Notes under the pieces: generated by a model
Told to the model about the DNA's origin: nothing
The model's input: only the letters and a program-made list of their open reading frames with translations
Databases searched by the model: none
Translations under genes and position numbers: made by a program
Shown here: piece by piece, positions 1 through 6,945 of the stretch
Layout of the letters: the number at the start of each line of letters is the position of its first letter
How positions within the stretch are numbered: position 1 is the stretch's first letter
NCBI GenBank assembly: GCA_030613445.1
Contig: JAUWLY010000005.1
Coordinates: forward strand, 1-30,023
Direction: 5' to 3'
DNA length: 30,023 nucleotides
Origin: Candidatus Stahliibacteriota bacterium
GTDB lineage: Bacteria > Hydrothermota > Tepidihabitantia > SM23-42

Positions 1-64
1 TACTACCGACGTATGCTGCGATATGATCAGCCGATGCTGTAATTATGAAAAGAAGGATAAACAC
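1..64 (-). CDS. SurA-like periplasmic chaperone, N-terminal fragment (runs off window)
   Basis: On the minus strand a GTG at 64 opens a frame that stays open to the window edge and starts with a short hydrophobic signal peptide, MFILLFIITASA, followed by DHIAAYVGS. That layout (signal peptide, then a short beta strand ending in VG) is how SurA-type parvulin chaperones begin. An in-frame stop lies immediately upstream, so GTG 64 is the first possible start. The gap to the stop of the preceding PPIC gene is 14 nt, so this is the third gene of the operon. Only 21 codons are visible; the SurA assignment rests on context and this N-terminus. Confidence 0.55.
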   Translation of the reverse strand, partial: MFILLFIITASADHIAAYVGS

Positions 65-78
65 TTATTGGTAAATAG

Positions 79-891
79 TTATTCTGTCAAAGAAGAAATA
101 TCGATTTCAATCTTGTACTGAGTCTTTAGACTATCAATATACATAGCCAAGAAATCCTGATACTGTTTTTGTAAGAGATAATTGTAGATCGCTGAATTGT
201 GCTTGTCATAATCGGCTTTGGCATAGACTTTCCTCTTGTCGACCAATTTAACTATCAAGTAGGTTCCTTGAATATAAGGAATTATATCAGAAACCTCGCC
301 CACCTTCAGGTTGAAGATTATCTCTTCAGTACCGTAGTCGGATATCGTTCCCCGATAGAGAAAATCGGTGATAACTTTAGGATCATCAGGATTCTCCATC
401 CTGGTAAGGGAGCGCTCCCGAGCCAGCTTCAGGAAATTTGCCCCGGCCTTGATCTCCTCAAGAGTCTGCTGGGCAGTTTCGTAATCGGGCAGAACGATTT
501 GTGCCAGTTTTACTGCATGGAGGAATTCACTTTTGTGCTCGTCGAAATACTCTCTGACCTCAACTTCACCTAGTGTGCCACCGCCAAATTCCCTTCGGAT
601 CAGTTCCATTGCCAGAAGGTTCTTTTTGTACTCTGCAATAACAAGACTAATAGAATCTTCCTGATCTATGTTCTGTTTTTTTGCCTCCAGATATAGTATT
701 TCCTGATCCGCCCAGTTCCTGCAGAATTCCTTCAATCTTTCTTCAGGTATTTTAGTATATTCTTCTTCCGGGATGTACTTCTCAAATTGGGTTTTGGTTA
801 ACATCGAACCGTCGACCTTAACAATGATGTCTTGCGGTTCTTTACAGGATAAAATAAGCATTGGTATTGCAAGTAAAATAACCTTCTTCAC
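79..891 (-). CDS. PPIC-type peptidyl-prolyl isomerase lipoprotein
   Basis: This 270-residue protein begins with a lipoprotein signal ending in the lipobox LILSC, so it is probably anchored in the outer membrane or periplasmic face. Residues 20-110 form a helical SurA/PrsA-like chaperone region and about 120-220 resemble a parvulin rotamase domain (VKLAQIVLP, then FLKLARERS, then a GEVSDIIPY-like segment). The family helps fold exported proteins. The start is GTG at 891; GGAGG lies 6 nt upstream, and the GTGA overlaps the stop of the preceding gene by 4 nt, so translation is coupled. Which clients it serves is not visible. The family call is good; a specific gene name is not justified. Confidence 0.8.
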   Translation of the reverse strand: MKKVILLAIPMLILSCKEPQDIIVKVDGSMLTKTQFEKYIPEEEYTKIPEERLKEFCRNWADQEILYLEAKKQNIDQEDSISLVIAEYKKNLLAMELIRREFGGGTLGEVEVREYFDEHKSEFLHAVKLAQIVLPDYETAQQTLEEIKAGANFLKLARERSLTRMENPDDPKVITDFLYRGTISDYGTEEIIFNLKVGEVSDIIPYIQGTYLIVKLVDKRKVYAKADYDKHNSAIYNYLLQKQYQDFLAMYIDSLKTQYKIEIDISSLTE

Positions 892-2189
892 TTTGCCTCC
901 TCAAACAATTTTTCAATTACTGACTGGTTTCTAACAACCTCATACTTACCGCGTAATTGCTCATAGATTTCCTTGCGCATTCTACCAATTCTTGTATCGC
1001 GCAACTGTACTTGGATTCTGGAAAAGACCTCGTTTAGCTTTTGCCCGCTGAATTCATCTTTGTGGTCATTATAGTAATTAACAACTTCCATAGAATCCAC
1101 CGATACTTTCCCCAAAACCTCATCAGAATAGAATTTCTGGTAAATGAGCAATCCTAGGGCATTTGTGAGCTGTTTCTTTATCTTAATGTTTTTGTCAAAC
1201 TGGAGGCTTAATGCCTTCTCATAGACAAGGTCTGGGATAAGGACGCGCTCAATCAAAATCTGGGGTTCAATAAACGACTGTCGGTATTGATACATAACTG
1301 CGTCCCTTATCGACTTAACGTAGACAAAAGAGCTGTCATATTTTTTCAAAACCCACATATTGAGGTCCGCTTCAGTAATCAGAGAATCTGGTTTTAACAA
1401 AACTTCCAAGCCTTCGTCGTTGTATTCGATCTTGGCATCGTCGATCAACCTCTTAATAAATTTCTCGCTTTCCTCCATAATCTTCTCACGTTTCAAATTT
1501 GCTTCAAGCTCGTTGCGAATTTCTTCAAACGCTGGCGAATCCGCCTTTGAGTGGTCCAGTATTTTCAGAAGATAATAGAACTCCCCAAACTTTATAGCCC
1601 CGGTTGTCTTACCCACACTTATTCTCTTAAACTGATCCATCATCTCGGGTGGTAGAGAGATAGCTGAGAAGACTCCAATGTCACCATCTTTAGTTATTGT
1701 ATCTAAGGAAAGATGCAAAAGTGACTCAAAGGGGACATCTTTCTTTAGCTCCTGTTCAATAAACAGGGCGAGCGATTCCTCGGTAACAACTATTTGGGCT
1801 ATGTGATACTGGTCAACCATTTTAGCGTAAGCCTTTCTCAACTCTGCGTTGGAAATCTTGACTTTGTTCACGACATTCGCCTCATAATAGCCGCGGCTGA
1901 TTATATCCTTCTTATGGGTCTCGTAAGCAATCAGCACAACCGGGTCTTGCTCATAGCCCTTTGTTCTTGCTTCGATAACCACTAGCATTTGGTTGATGAA
2001 ATCGTCAATTTTCTTTACCCGCTGCAGTGAATCCTCAGTCACAAGGAATTGATGGTTCGTCTTGAAATCGGCAACAGTGTATTTCTCACCGTCGATGGTT
2101 ACCAAACTCTGATTCTCAAAAGAACAACTAAGGAATGCCACGACGAGTAACATTAACAACGAAATATGGTATCTTATTATTTTCTTCAT
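888..2189 (-). CDS. Large SurA/PPIC-like lipoprotein chaperone
   Basis: This 433-residue protein has a lipoprotein signal (lipobox AFLSC) followed by TIDGEKYTVADF, the short strand-helix start seen in SurA/PrsA chaperones. A PPIC-like stretch lies at about residues 130-215 (YHIAQIVVTEES and an IGVFS-like segment with GKTTGAIKFGEFYYLLKI). The C-terminal 200 residues are charged, helical and have no recognised domain. It is first gene of a three-gene operon of related proteins, overlapping the next by 4 nt. The ATG at 2189 lies 5 nt after a -10 box, so the mRNA is probably leaderless. The catalytic rotamase activity is uncertain; a pure chaperone role is possible. Confidence 0.75.
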   Translation of the reverse strand: MKKIIRYHISLLMLLVVAFLSCSFENQSLVTIDGEKYTVADFKTNHQFLVTEDSLQRVKKIDDFINQMLVVIEARTKGYEQDPVVLIAYETHKKDIISRGYYEANVVNKVKISNAELRKAYAKMVDQYHIAQIVVTEESLALFIEQELKKDVPFESLLHLSLDTITKDGDIGVFSAISLPPEMMDQFKRISVGKTTGAIKFGEFYYLLKILDHSKADSPAFEEIRNELEANLKREKIMEESEKFIKRLIDDAKIEYNDEGLEVLLKPDSLITEADLNMWVLKKYDSSFVYVKSIRDAVMYQYRQSFIEPQILIERVLIPDLVYEKALSLQFDKNIKIKKQLTNALGLLIYQKFYSDEVLGKVSVDSMEVVNYYNDHKDEFSGQKLNEVFSRIQVQLRDTRIGRMRKEIYEQLRGKYEVVRNQSVIEKLFEEAK

Positions 2190-2194
2190 GGACT

Positions 2195-2222
2195 ATTTTA
2201 CACGGAGAAAGCTTTAAGTCAA
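2195..2222 (-). promoter_or_regulatory. Promoter of the PPIC operon, leaderless type
   Basis: Reading the minus strand, TTGACT (2222-2217), 16 bp, TAAAAT (2200-2195), then AGTCC and the ATG at 2189. With a transcription start about 7 nt past the -10 box the mRNA would begin at or next to the start codon. There is no Shine-Dalgarno sequence. Confidence 0.7.
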
Positions 2223-2225
2223 GCC

Positions 2226-2253
2226 TTGATTTCACCTGAATAGTTGATATAAT
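2226..2253 (+). promoter_or_regulatory. Promoter of the AI-2E-type permease, leaderless type
   Basis: TTGATT (2226-2231), 16 bp, TATAAT (2248-2253), then 6 nt and the ATG at 2260. Its -35 box is only 3 bp from the -35 box of the divergent PPIC-operon promoter. Confidence 0.7.
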
Positions 2254-2259
2254 TGCTCC

Positions 2260-3411
2260 ATGCAGAAAGTCGTTCTCTATATTTCAATAGTACTCGTTGC
2301 GGCTTTTATCATCCTCTCCGAAACCTTTTCACCATTATGGCTCTTACTGCTTATAATTAGCTTGCTTTGGTCACACCGGCATCATAAGGATATCCATCCT
2401 TTATTCATCCTTACTATCTTCTTTTTTCTTGCGTATTTTGTTTTTCACTATTTCACTATCCTGATCCCTTTTATCATCGGGGCTGGTCTTGCCTATGTCC
2501 TTACACCACTCATTGCTTTTTTCGAAAAAAGAAAAATACCAAGACCCATTGCCATCCTGATATTCCTATTGCCGATCATCGCGATTTTCCCACTTCTTTT
2601 CTTCCTCATGGTTTCCGGCATCATAAGCGAATTGCAAATCCTCATGGAAAAAATACCCTATGCAATCCAACAAATCCAAATATCGTCGGGTGCGATCATA
2701 AATAGACTCCTTGAATTAGGTATTGAAATCGACCCCAATATCATTACCAAAACCATAACATCACACCTTACCAATATCATAAGTGGTTTATTCAAAACGA
2801 TAGGACAAATTGGCAAAGGCATCGGCAGTATCGTCGTAATCGCCTACAATCTGGTGTTCATACCGTTGTCTGCGTATCTCTTCCTTGCCGATCGGGAAAA
2901 AATAGTCACCTGGTTGCAGAATCTCTTCAATGTCAGAGACCGAAAGCGCATGAACGAATTCTTCGCTCAACTCAATATCTCCCTGGCGCGCTTTTTCCGC
3001 GGTTCTCTTCTCCTAATGCTGATCGTCGGATTCATCGTTGGATTCACACTGTGGCTTCTTGGTATAAAGTATTACCTGCTTTTAGGATTGATCGCCGGTA
3101 TCTGCAATCTTATCCCCAATATCGGATATGTCCTGAGTTTCATACCGGCTATCTTGATTGGATTATTGAGCCAATCGCCCATAACGAACTTGCTCAAAAT
3201 CACTTCAGTATATGTCGGCGAGCAACTTCTTGAGAATTTCTTCCTGAGTCCGGTCATAATCGGAAAATCATCACACCTCCATCCGGTTGTTGTAATGATT
3301 GCCCTAATCCTGGGCGGCACAATCTTTGGATTCTGGGGGGTTCTCCTGGCCATACCTGCCACAATAATCATGAGGGAATTTCTCAACTACTTCTTTGAGC
3401 TGAATTTCTAG
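2260..3411 (+). CDS. AI-2E family (PerM/YdiK-like) membrane transporter
   Basis: A 383-residue polytopic inner-membrane protein of usual length for the AI-2E transporter family. It has two or three N-terminal hydrophobic segments up to about residue 65, a segment with IPFIIGAGLAYVLTPLI, a soluble helical region around 125-190, and a C-terminal bundle with the family-typical glycine-rich GFWGVLLAIPATIIMREFL ending. Family members export varied small molecules or ions (autoinducer-2 in a few; Na+/H+ exchange in others); the substrate here cannot be read from sequence. It is transcribed alone from a leaderless-type promoter, divergent from the chaperone operon. The ATG at 2260 is 6 nt past the -10 box, and no Shine-Dalgarno is present. 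Confidence 0.85.
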   Translation: MQKVVLYISIVLVAAFIILSETFSPLWLLLLIISLLWSHRHHKDIHPLFILTIFFFLAYFVFHYFTILIPFIIGAGLAYVLTPLIAFFEKRKIPRPIAILIFLLPIIAIFPLLFFLMVSGIISELQILMEKIPYAIQQIQISSGAIINRLLELGIEIDPNIITKTITSHLTNIISGLFKTIGQIGKGIGSIVVIAYNLVFIPLSAYLFLADREKIVTWLQNLFNVRDRKRMNEFFAQLNISLARFFRGSLLLMLIVGFIVGFTLWLLGIKYYLLLGLIAGICNLIPNIGYVLSFIPAILIGLLSQSPITNLLKITSVYVGEQLLENFFLSPVIIGKSSHLHPVVVMIALILGGTIFGFWGVLLAIPATIIMREFLNYFFELNF

Positions 3412-3450
3412 AAAATATCTACGTTGATTGAGCACTATTAGTATTCTGCC

Positions 3451-3478
3451 TTGACTGCACACAATCTATGGGTATAAT
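3451..3478 (+). promoter_or_regulatory. Promoter of korDABC, leaderless type
   Basis: TTGACT (3451-3456), 16 bp, TATAAT (3473-3478), then 7 nt and the ATG at 3486. An upstream in-frame ATG at 3468 lies inside the spacer of this promoter and would not be on the transcript, so 3486 is the likely korD start. Confidence 0.75.
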
Positions 3479-3485
3479 TGAAACC

Positions 3486-3695
3486 ATGCTAGCCAAGACC
3501 CGCCGATTCAAAGTGGAAATAAAGGAAGCATGGTGTAAGGGCTGCGAAATTTGTGTTGCATTCTGCCCAAAACAAGTCCTCAGCATGGAAAAAGGCATTG
3601 CCAGGATCATCAACCTTGAAGCCTGTACAGGATGCCAAATATGCGAAATGTACTGCCCAGATTTCGCCATCAAGGTGAGCAAGGACAAGACATAA
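3486..3695 (+). CDS. korD: 2-oxoacid:ferredoxin oxidoreductase delta (ferredoxin) subunit
   Basis: A 69-residue ferredoxin with two 4Fe-4S motifs, CKGCEICVAFCP and CTGCQICEMYCP, the electron-transfer subunit of the 2-oxoglutarate (or related 2-oxoacid):ferredoxin oxidoreductase complex. It passes electrons from the ThDP-bound intermediate to free ferredoxin in the cytoplasm. It leads a D-A-B-C operon, an order common in anaerobes and archaea. I chose ATG 3486 because a consensus promoter places transcription start there; an in-frame ATG at 3468 is upstream of the -10 box. The stop overlaps the korA ATG by 1 nt. Confidence 0.85.
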   Translation: MLAKTRRFKVEIKEAWCKGCEICVAFCPKQVLSMEKGIARIINLEACTGCQICEMYCPDFAIKVSKDKT

Positions 3696-4834
3696 TGACT
3701 GAACAGAACGTGAAGGTAAAACTGATGACCGGTAATGAAGCATGTGCCGAAGCAGCTATTGTTGCGGGCATGCGCTTCTTTGGTGGTTACCCGATCACAC
3801 CTTCTTCTGAAATAGCCGAAGTCCTTGCACACCGTTTACCCGAGGTCGGAGGTGTTTTTGTTCAAATGGAAGATGAGCTTGCTTCGATGGCAACCATCAT
3901 CGGAGCGTCATTAGCCGGTGTTAAATCAATGACTGCAACAAGCGGACCTGGTTTTTCATTGATGCAAGAAAATATTGGTTATGCTTCGATGACTGAGGTC
4001 CCCTGCGTTATTATCAACGTCCAACGAGGCGGACCAAGCACTGGTCTGCCTACGCTTCCGGCACAGGCAGACGTGATGCAGGCACGCTGGGGAACCCATG
4101 GCGACCATTCAATCATTGTCGTTGCTCCATCAACGGTCCGGGAAACCTATGATTGGACGATAAAAGCCTTTAACCTTACTGAGCAATATCGCATACCAGT
4201 CGTTGTTCTGCTCGATGAAGTTATCGCTCACGTAAACGAAAAAATGGTGATCCCAGAACCAAAGACGATTACGATCATCGATCGCAAGCGGTCAACTGAA
4301 TCACCCGACACCTATCAACCGTATAGACAAAATGACTCAGATATCCCTTTGTTCGCTGACTTCGGCACTGGCTACCGGTACAATGTGACCGGTCTCAGTC
4401 ATGATGAAACCGGCTTTCCAACAAATGATCCCCAAAAAATCAACGTACTTTATTCTCGTTTGAGTCGAAAGCTTGAGCGCTACCAGGATCAAATCATTGA
4501 ATACAAAACCGAATACCTCGAAGATGCAGAAATATGTATTGTGGCGTTTGGTTCAAGTGCGCGCTCTGCCTACCGGGCAGTACGTCTGGCAAGAGAGCAA
4601 GGGATCAAAGTAGGTATGTTCCAGCTTTTTGTCATCTGGCCTTTCCCTTACAAAATATTAGGCAGGCTTGCATCCCAGATCAAAGCATTTATTGTACCGG
4701 AGATGAACCTCGGTCAAATCGCTCATGAAGTATCATGTGCAATAAAATCTGATGTTATCAAAGTCAATCGAGTAGATGGCAATCTGATCACGCCTAAGGA
4801 AATTCTTGAAAGGATAAAAAATGTTTCCGTATGA
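3695..4834 (+). CDS. korA: 2-oxoacid:ferredoxin oxidoreductase alpha subunit
   Basis: A 379-residue alpha subunit with the pyrimidine-binding part of the ThDP oxidoreductase fold. Diagnostic segments are GGYPITPSSEIAEVL near the N-terminus, MEDELASM, the TSGPGFSLM loop and the RGGPSTGLPT substrate-loop motif, which matches KorA more closely than pyruvate oxidoreductase alpha. With KorB it converts a 2-oxoacid plus CoA to acyl-CoA, CO2 and reduced ferredoxin, or runs in reverse. The start is ATG 3695 (TAATG junction with korD, AAGGA upstream); the frame is open further upstream inside korD but that would duplicate coding. It overlaps korB by 14 nt. 2-Oxoglutarate specificity is likely but not proven; branched-chain 2-oxoacids are an alternative. 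Confidence 0.88.
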   Translation: MTEQNVKVKLMTGNEACAEAAIVAGMRFFGGYPITPSSEIAEVLAHRLPEVGGVFVQMEDELASMATIIGASLAGVKSMTATSGPGFSLMQENIGYASMTEVPCVIINVQRGGPSTGLPTLPAQADVMQARWGTHGDHSIIVVAPSTVRETYDWTIKAFNLTEQYRIPVVVLLDEVIAHVNEKMVIPEPKTITIIDRKRSTESPDTYQPYRQNDSDIPLFADFGTGYRYNVTGLSHDETGFPTNDPQKINVLYSRLSRKLERYQDQIIEYKTEYLEDAEICIVAFGSSARSAYRAVRLAREQGIKVGMFQLFVIWPFPYKILGRLASQIKAFIVPEMNLGQIAHEVSCAIKSDVIKVNRVDGNLITPKEILERIKNVSV

Positions 4835-5645
4835 GAAATATTTGAGGCTCAGCAAATTCCCTCATATCTGGTGCACCGGATGTGGATGTGGTATTATCCT
4901 CAAGTCGATTCTGAGGGCTATTGAGCGCAGCAAGCTTTCCAAGAATGATATTGCACTCGTTTCAGGTATTGGTTGTTCCTCAAGAACCCCTGGCTATGTC
5001 GATTTCAATACACTCCATACAACGCACGGACGAGCGATCGCTTTTGCCACGGGATTGAAACTTGCCAAGCCAGCCCTGAAAGTATTGGTAATAAGCGGTG
5101 ATGGCGATGCTATAGCCATTGGCGGTAACCACTTCATCCACGCGGCGCGGCGTAATCTCGATATCACCGTCATTATCTATAATAACCATATCTACGGGAT
5201 GACCGGCGGACAGGCGTCACCCACCACGCCCATCGGTAAAAAGGGCAGTACTGCACCCTATGGAAGCATCGAACCATCTTTTGATATATCTGGTTTAGCG
5301 ATCGCTGCAGGTGCTTCTTTTGTGGCACGCGCCACATGTTACCACATTGTACAGCTCGACAAGTACCTTGAAAAGGGATTTATGAAAAAGGGATTCTCAC
5401 TGATCGAAGTCTTAGCCCCCTGTCCCACTTATTATTCACGCCCTAACCGCTTAGGCACTTCCGTTGATATGCTCCGCTGGTATAAGGAAAACAGTATTCC
5501 GGTTGAAAAAGCAAGAACCTTGTCTGAAAATGAGAAAAAAGACAAGATCATCATTGGTATTCTCGAAGATCGAGAGCGACCTGAATTTTGTGAAGAATAC
5601 AAGAAAATGGTTGAAAAAATCCGAGGAGGTAATAGTGGGTTTTAG
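4821..5645 (+). CDS. korB: 2-oxoacid:ferredoxin oxidoreductase beta subunit (ThDP-binding)
   Basis: A 274-residue beta subunit carrying the ThDP pyrophosphate and Mg-binding half of the enzyme. Visible are the cysteine-rich HIWCTGCGCG (residues 16-24), GIGCSS (49-54), GDGDAIAIGGNH (93-104) and NNHIYGMTGGQ (121-131), all signatures of KorB-type subunits. It pairs with KorA to form the catalytic dimer. The ATG at 4821 has AAGGA upstream and overlaps korA by 14 nt; the downstream korC start overlaps its end by 11 nt, so the operon is tightly coupled. Length and motifs look intact. Confidence 0.9.
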   Translation: MFPYEKYLRLSKFPHIWCTGCGCGIILKSILRAIERSKLSKNDIALVSGIGCSSRTPGYVDFNTLHTTHGRAIAFATGLKLAKPALKVLVISGDGDAIAIGGNHFIHAARRNLDITVIIYNNHIYGMTGGQASPTTPIGKKGSTAPYGSIEPSFDISGLAIAAGASFVARATCYHIVQLDKYLEKGFMKKGFSLIEVLAPCPTYYSRPNRLGTSVDMLRWYKENSIPVEKARTLSENEKKDKIIIGILEDRERPEFCEEYKKMVEKIRGGNSGF

Positions 5646-6183
5646 GTTCGAATTTAGATTGAGCGGCGCTGGAGGACAAGGACTGATCCTTGCAGGAAAA
5701 ATCCTTGCCGAGGCGGCGGCCATCTATGACGGCAAGAACGCAACCCAGAGTCAATCCTACGGGCCAGAAGCGCGAGGTGGTTCCAGTCGTTCGGAAGTCA
5801 TTGTCTCTGATGAAGAGATCGACTATCCAAAAGCAGTAAATATTGATCTATTGCTTTGTTTCACCCAGGAAGCATGCGATAAATATTCCAGGGATATAAA
5901 TAAGAACGGGATTCTCTTGATTGACTCAGGTTTTGTAACTAATGTACCCAAAGGTGATTTCAGAATCTATTCATTGCCAATTACTGAAATTGCCGAAAAA
6001 GAAGTTGGGAAAAACCTGGTCGCAAATCTTGTTGCCCTGGGTATGATTACTGCGTTAACCAAAGTTGTTAGTAAAGAAGCGGTCGAATCCGCAATCCTTT
6101 CGCGTGTTCCAAAAGGCACTGAAGAATTAAACATTAACGCCTTCAATATTGGATTTGACAAAGTAACCGCACAATCAAAATAA
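5635..6183 (+). CDS. korC: 2-oxoacid:ferredoxin oxidoreductase gamma subunit
   Basis: A 182-residue gamma subunit of the pyruvate/ketoisovalerate oxidoreductase catalytic family. It starts with the family hallmark RLSGAGGQGLILAGKILAEA and has SQSYGPEARGGSSRSEVIVS around residue 38-57. It probably helps bind CoA or stabilise the complex. The frame is open far upstream inside korB, but GTG 5635 is chosen because GAGGAGG lies 8 nt upstream and the protein then begins at the conserved segment; it overlaps korB by 11 nt. It completes the korDABC set. A 21-nt gap without a Shine-Dalgarno separates it from the nucleotidyltransferase gene. Confidence 0.88.
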   Translation: MGFRFEFRLSGAGGQGLILAGKILAEAAAIYDGKNATQSQSYGPEARGGSSRSEVIVSDEEIDYPKAVNIDLLLCFTQEACDKYSRDINKNGILLIDSGFVTNVPKGDFRIYSLPITEIAEKEVGKNLVANLVALGMITALTKVVSKEAVESAILSRVPKGTEELNINAFNIGFDKVTAQSK

Positions 6184-6204
6184 TCTTCAAGTAACTTCGT
6201 AGAC

Positions 6205-6945
6205 ATGCAAATGCATCCTGATTGGTTGAATTTCATCGATGAAAAACGCCGTGATAATCTCTTGCAGATTCTTGAAGAACTGTCAGGACTGCAAGATAAG
6301 AATCACCTTAACTTCATCATAGTAGGAGCATTGCCGCTTCTTTTTGGGGGTTATCTGAAGTACAAGAGATATTGGGATATTGATATTCTATTCAAAGATC
6401 ATATGCATCTAACAGAATTCATCGAGAAACCAAAATCAAATATCTTGAGGATAGTCGACTATGATGAAGCCCTGATAGTCAGCAAGGATATCTCGAGTTT
6501 CCACACCGCCTGGGCATTTGGCCATGTATGGTTTAATGTCGATTATATCCTGCGCCAAGGCATTTTTGAATACCACACATATAGCATCGCTCAATTGAAA
6601 CGTTTCAAAGATACAATCAATTTCAATAAGGGATCTTTTGAGATAGATTTATATATTCCGCATCCCTGGGGTATTATCGTTGAGAAAATCTTCTCACCGC
6701 GCCTGGCTCGAGATATGGAATTGAAAATCGATACGAGCGTGGACCTGAGACATATCATCACGGTATACAACCAAGAAAAAGACAATATGGACTTCTGGAT
6801 ATACACTTTTGAAAAAGCACAGCTTCTTCAAAGCAAAGAGGCATTCAAGAAAACATTCCTGAAGATACTCGATACTTTAGATGAACTCGGGTATGGTGAT
6901 ATTCAGGTCTCAGCAAAATCCCTGGAAATATTGAGAGCTGCATGA
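6205..6945 (+). CDS. Small nucleotidyltransferase-fold protein
   Basis: A 246-residue cytoplasmic protein. Residues 38-63 read FIIVGALPLLFGGY, then KRYWDIDILF, which matches the nucleotidyltransferase pattern of a glycine turn followed by a basic residue and a D-x-D pair (D58, D60), as in AbiEii/DUF6036-type enzymes. A third acidic residue may be E or D in the strand around 150 (FEIDLYIP). The rest is helical. It follows korC by 21 nt and overlaps the next gene by 4 nt (ATGA), so it is coupled to the 968-residue GlnE-like protein. Starts at 6205 and 6211 are both possible. Substrate is unknown; an antitoxin/toxin role of AbiE type is less likely because the partner is not an AbiEi regulator. 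Confidence 0.65.
   Translation: MQMHPDWLNFIDEKRRDNLLQILEELSGLQDKNHLNFIIVGALPLLFGGYLKYKRYWDIDILFKDHMHLTEFIEKPKSNILRIVDYDEALIVSKDISSFHTAWAFGHVWFNVDYILRQGIFEYHTYSIAQLKRFKDTINFNKGSFEIDLYIPHPWGIIVEKIFSPRLARDMELKIDTSVDLRHIITVYNQEKDNMDFWIYTFEKAQLLQSKEAFKKTFLKILDTLDELGYGDIQVSAKSLEILRAA

Noticed and set aside
3632..3694. Upstream extension of korA
   Set aside because: It would overlap korD coding over 60 bases; the TAATG junction and conserved N-terminus support 3695.
3419..3832. 137-residue open frame antisense to korD and the korA start
   Set aside because: No family features, no Shine-Dalgarno or promoter, and it lies opposite well-recognised ferredoxin and KorA coding sequence.
5464..5634. Upstream extension of korC into korB
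   Set aside because: The added residues are only another frame of korB; GTG 5635 has a strong Shine-Dalgarno and starts at the conserved block.
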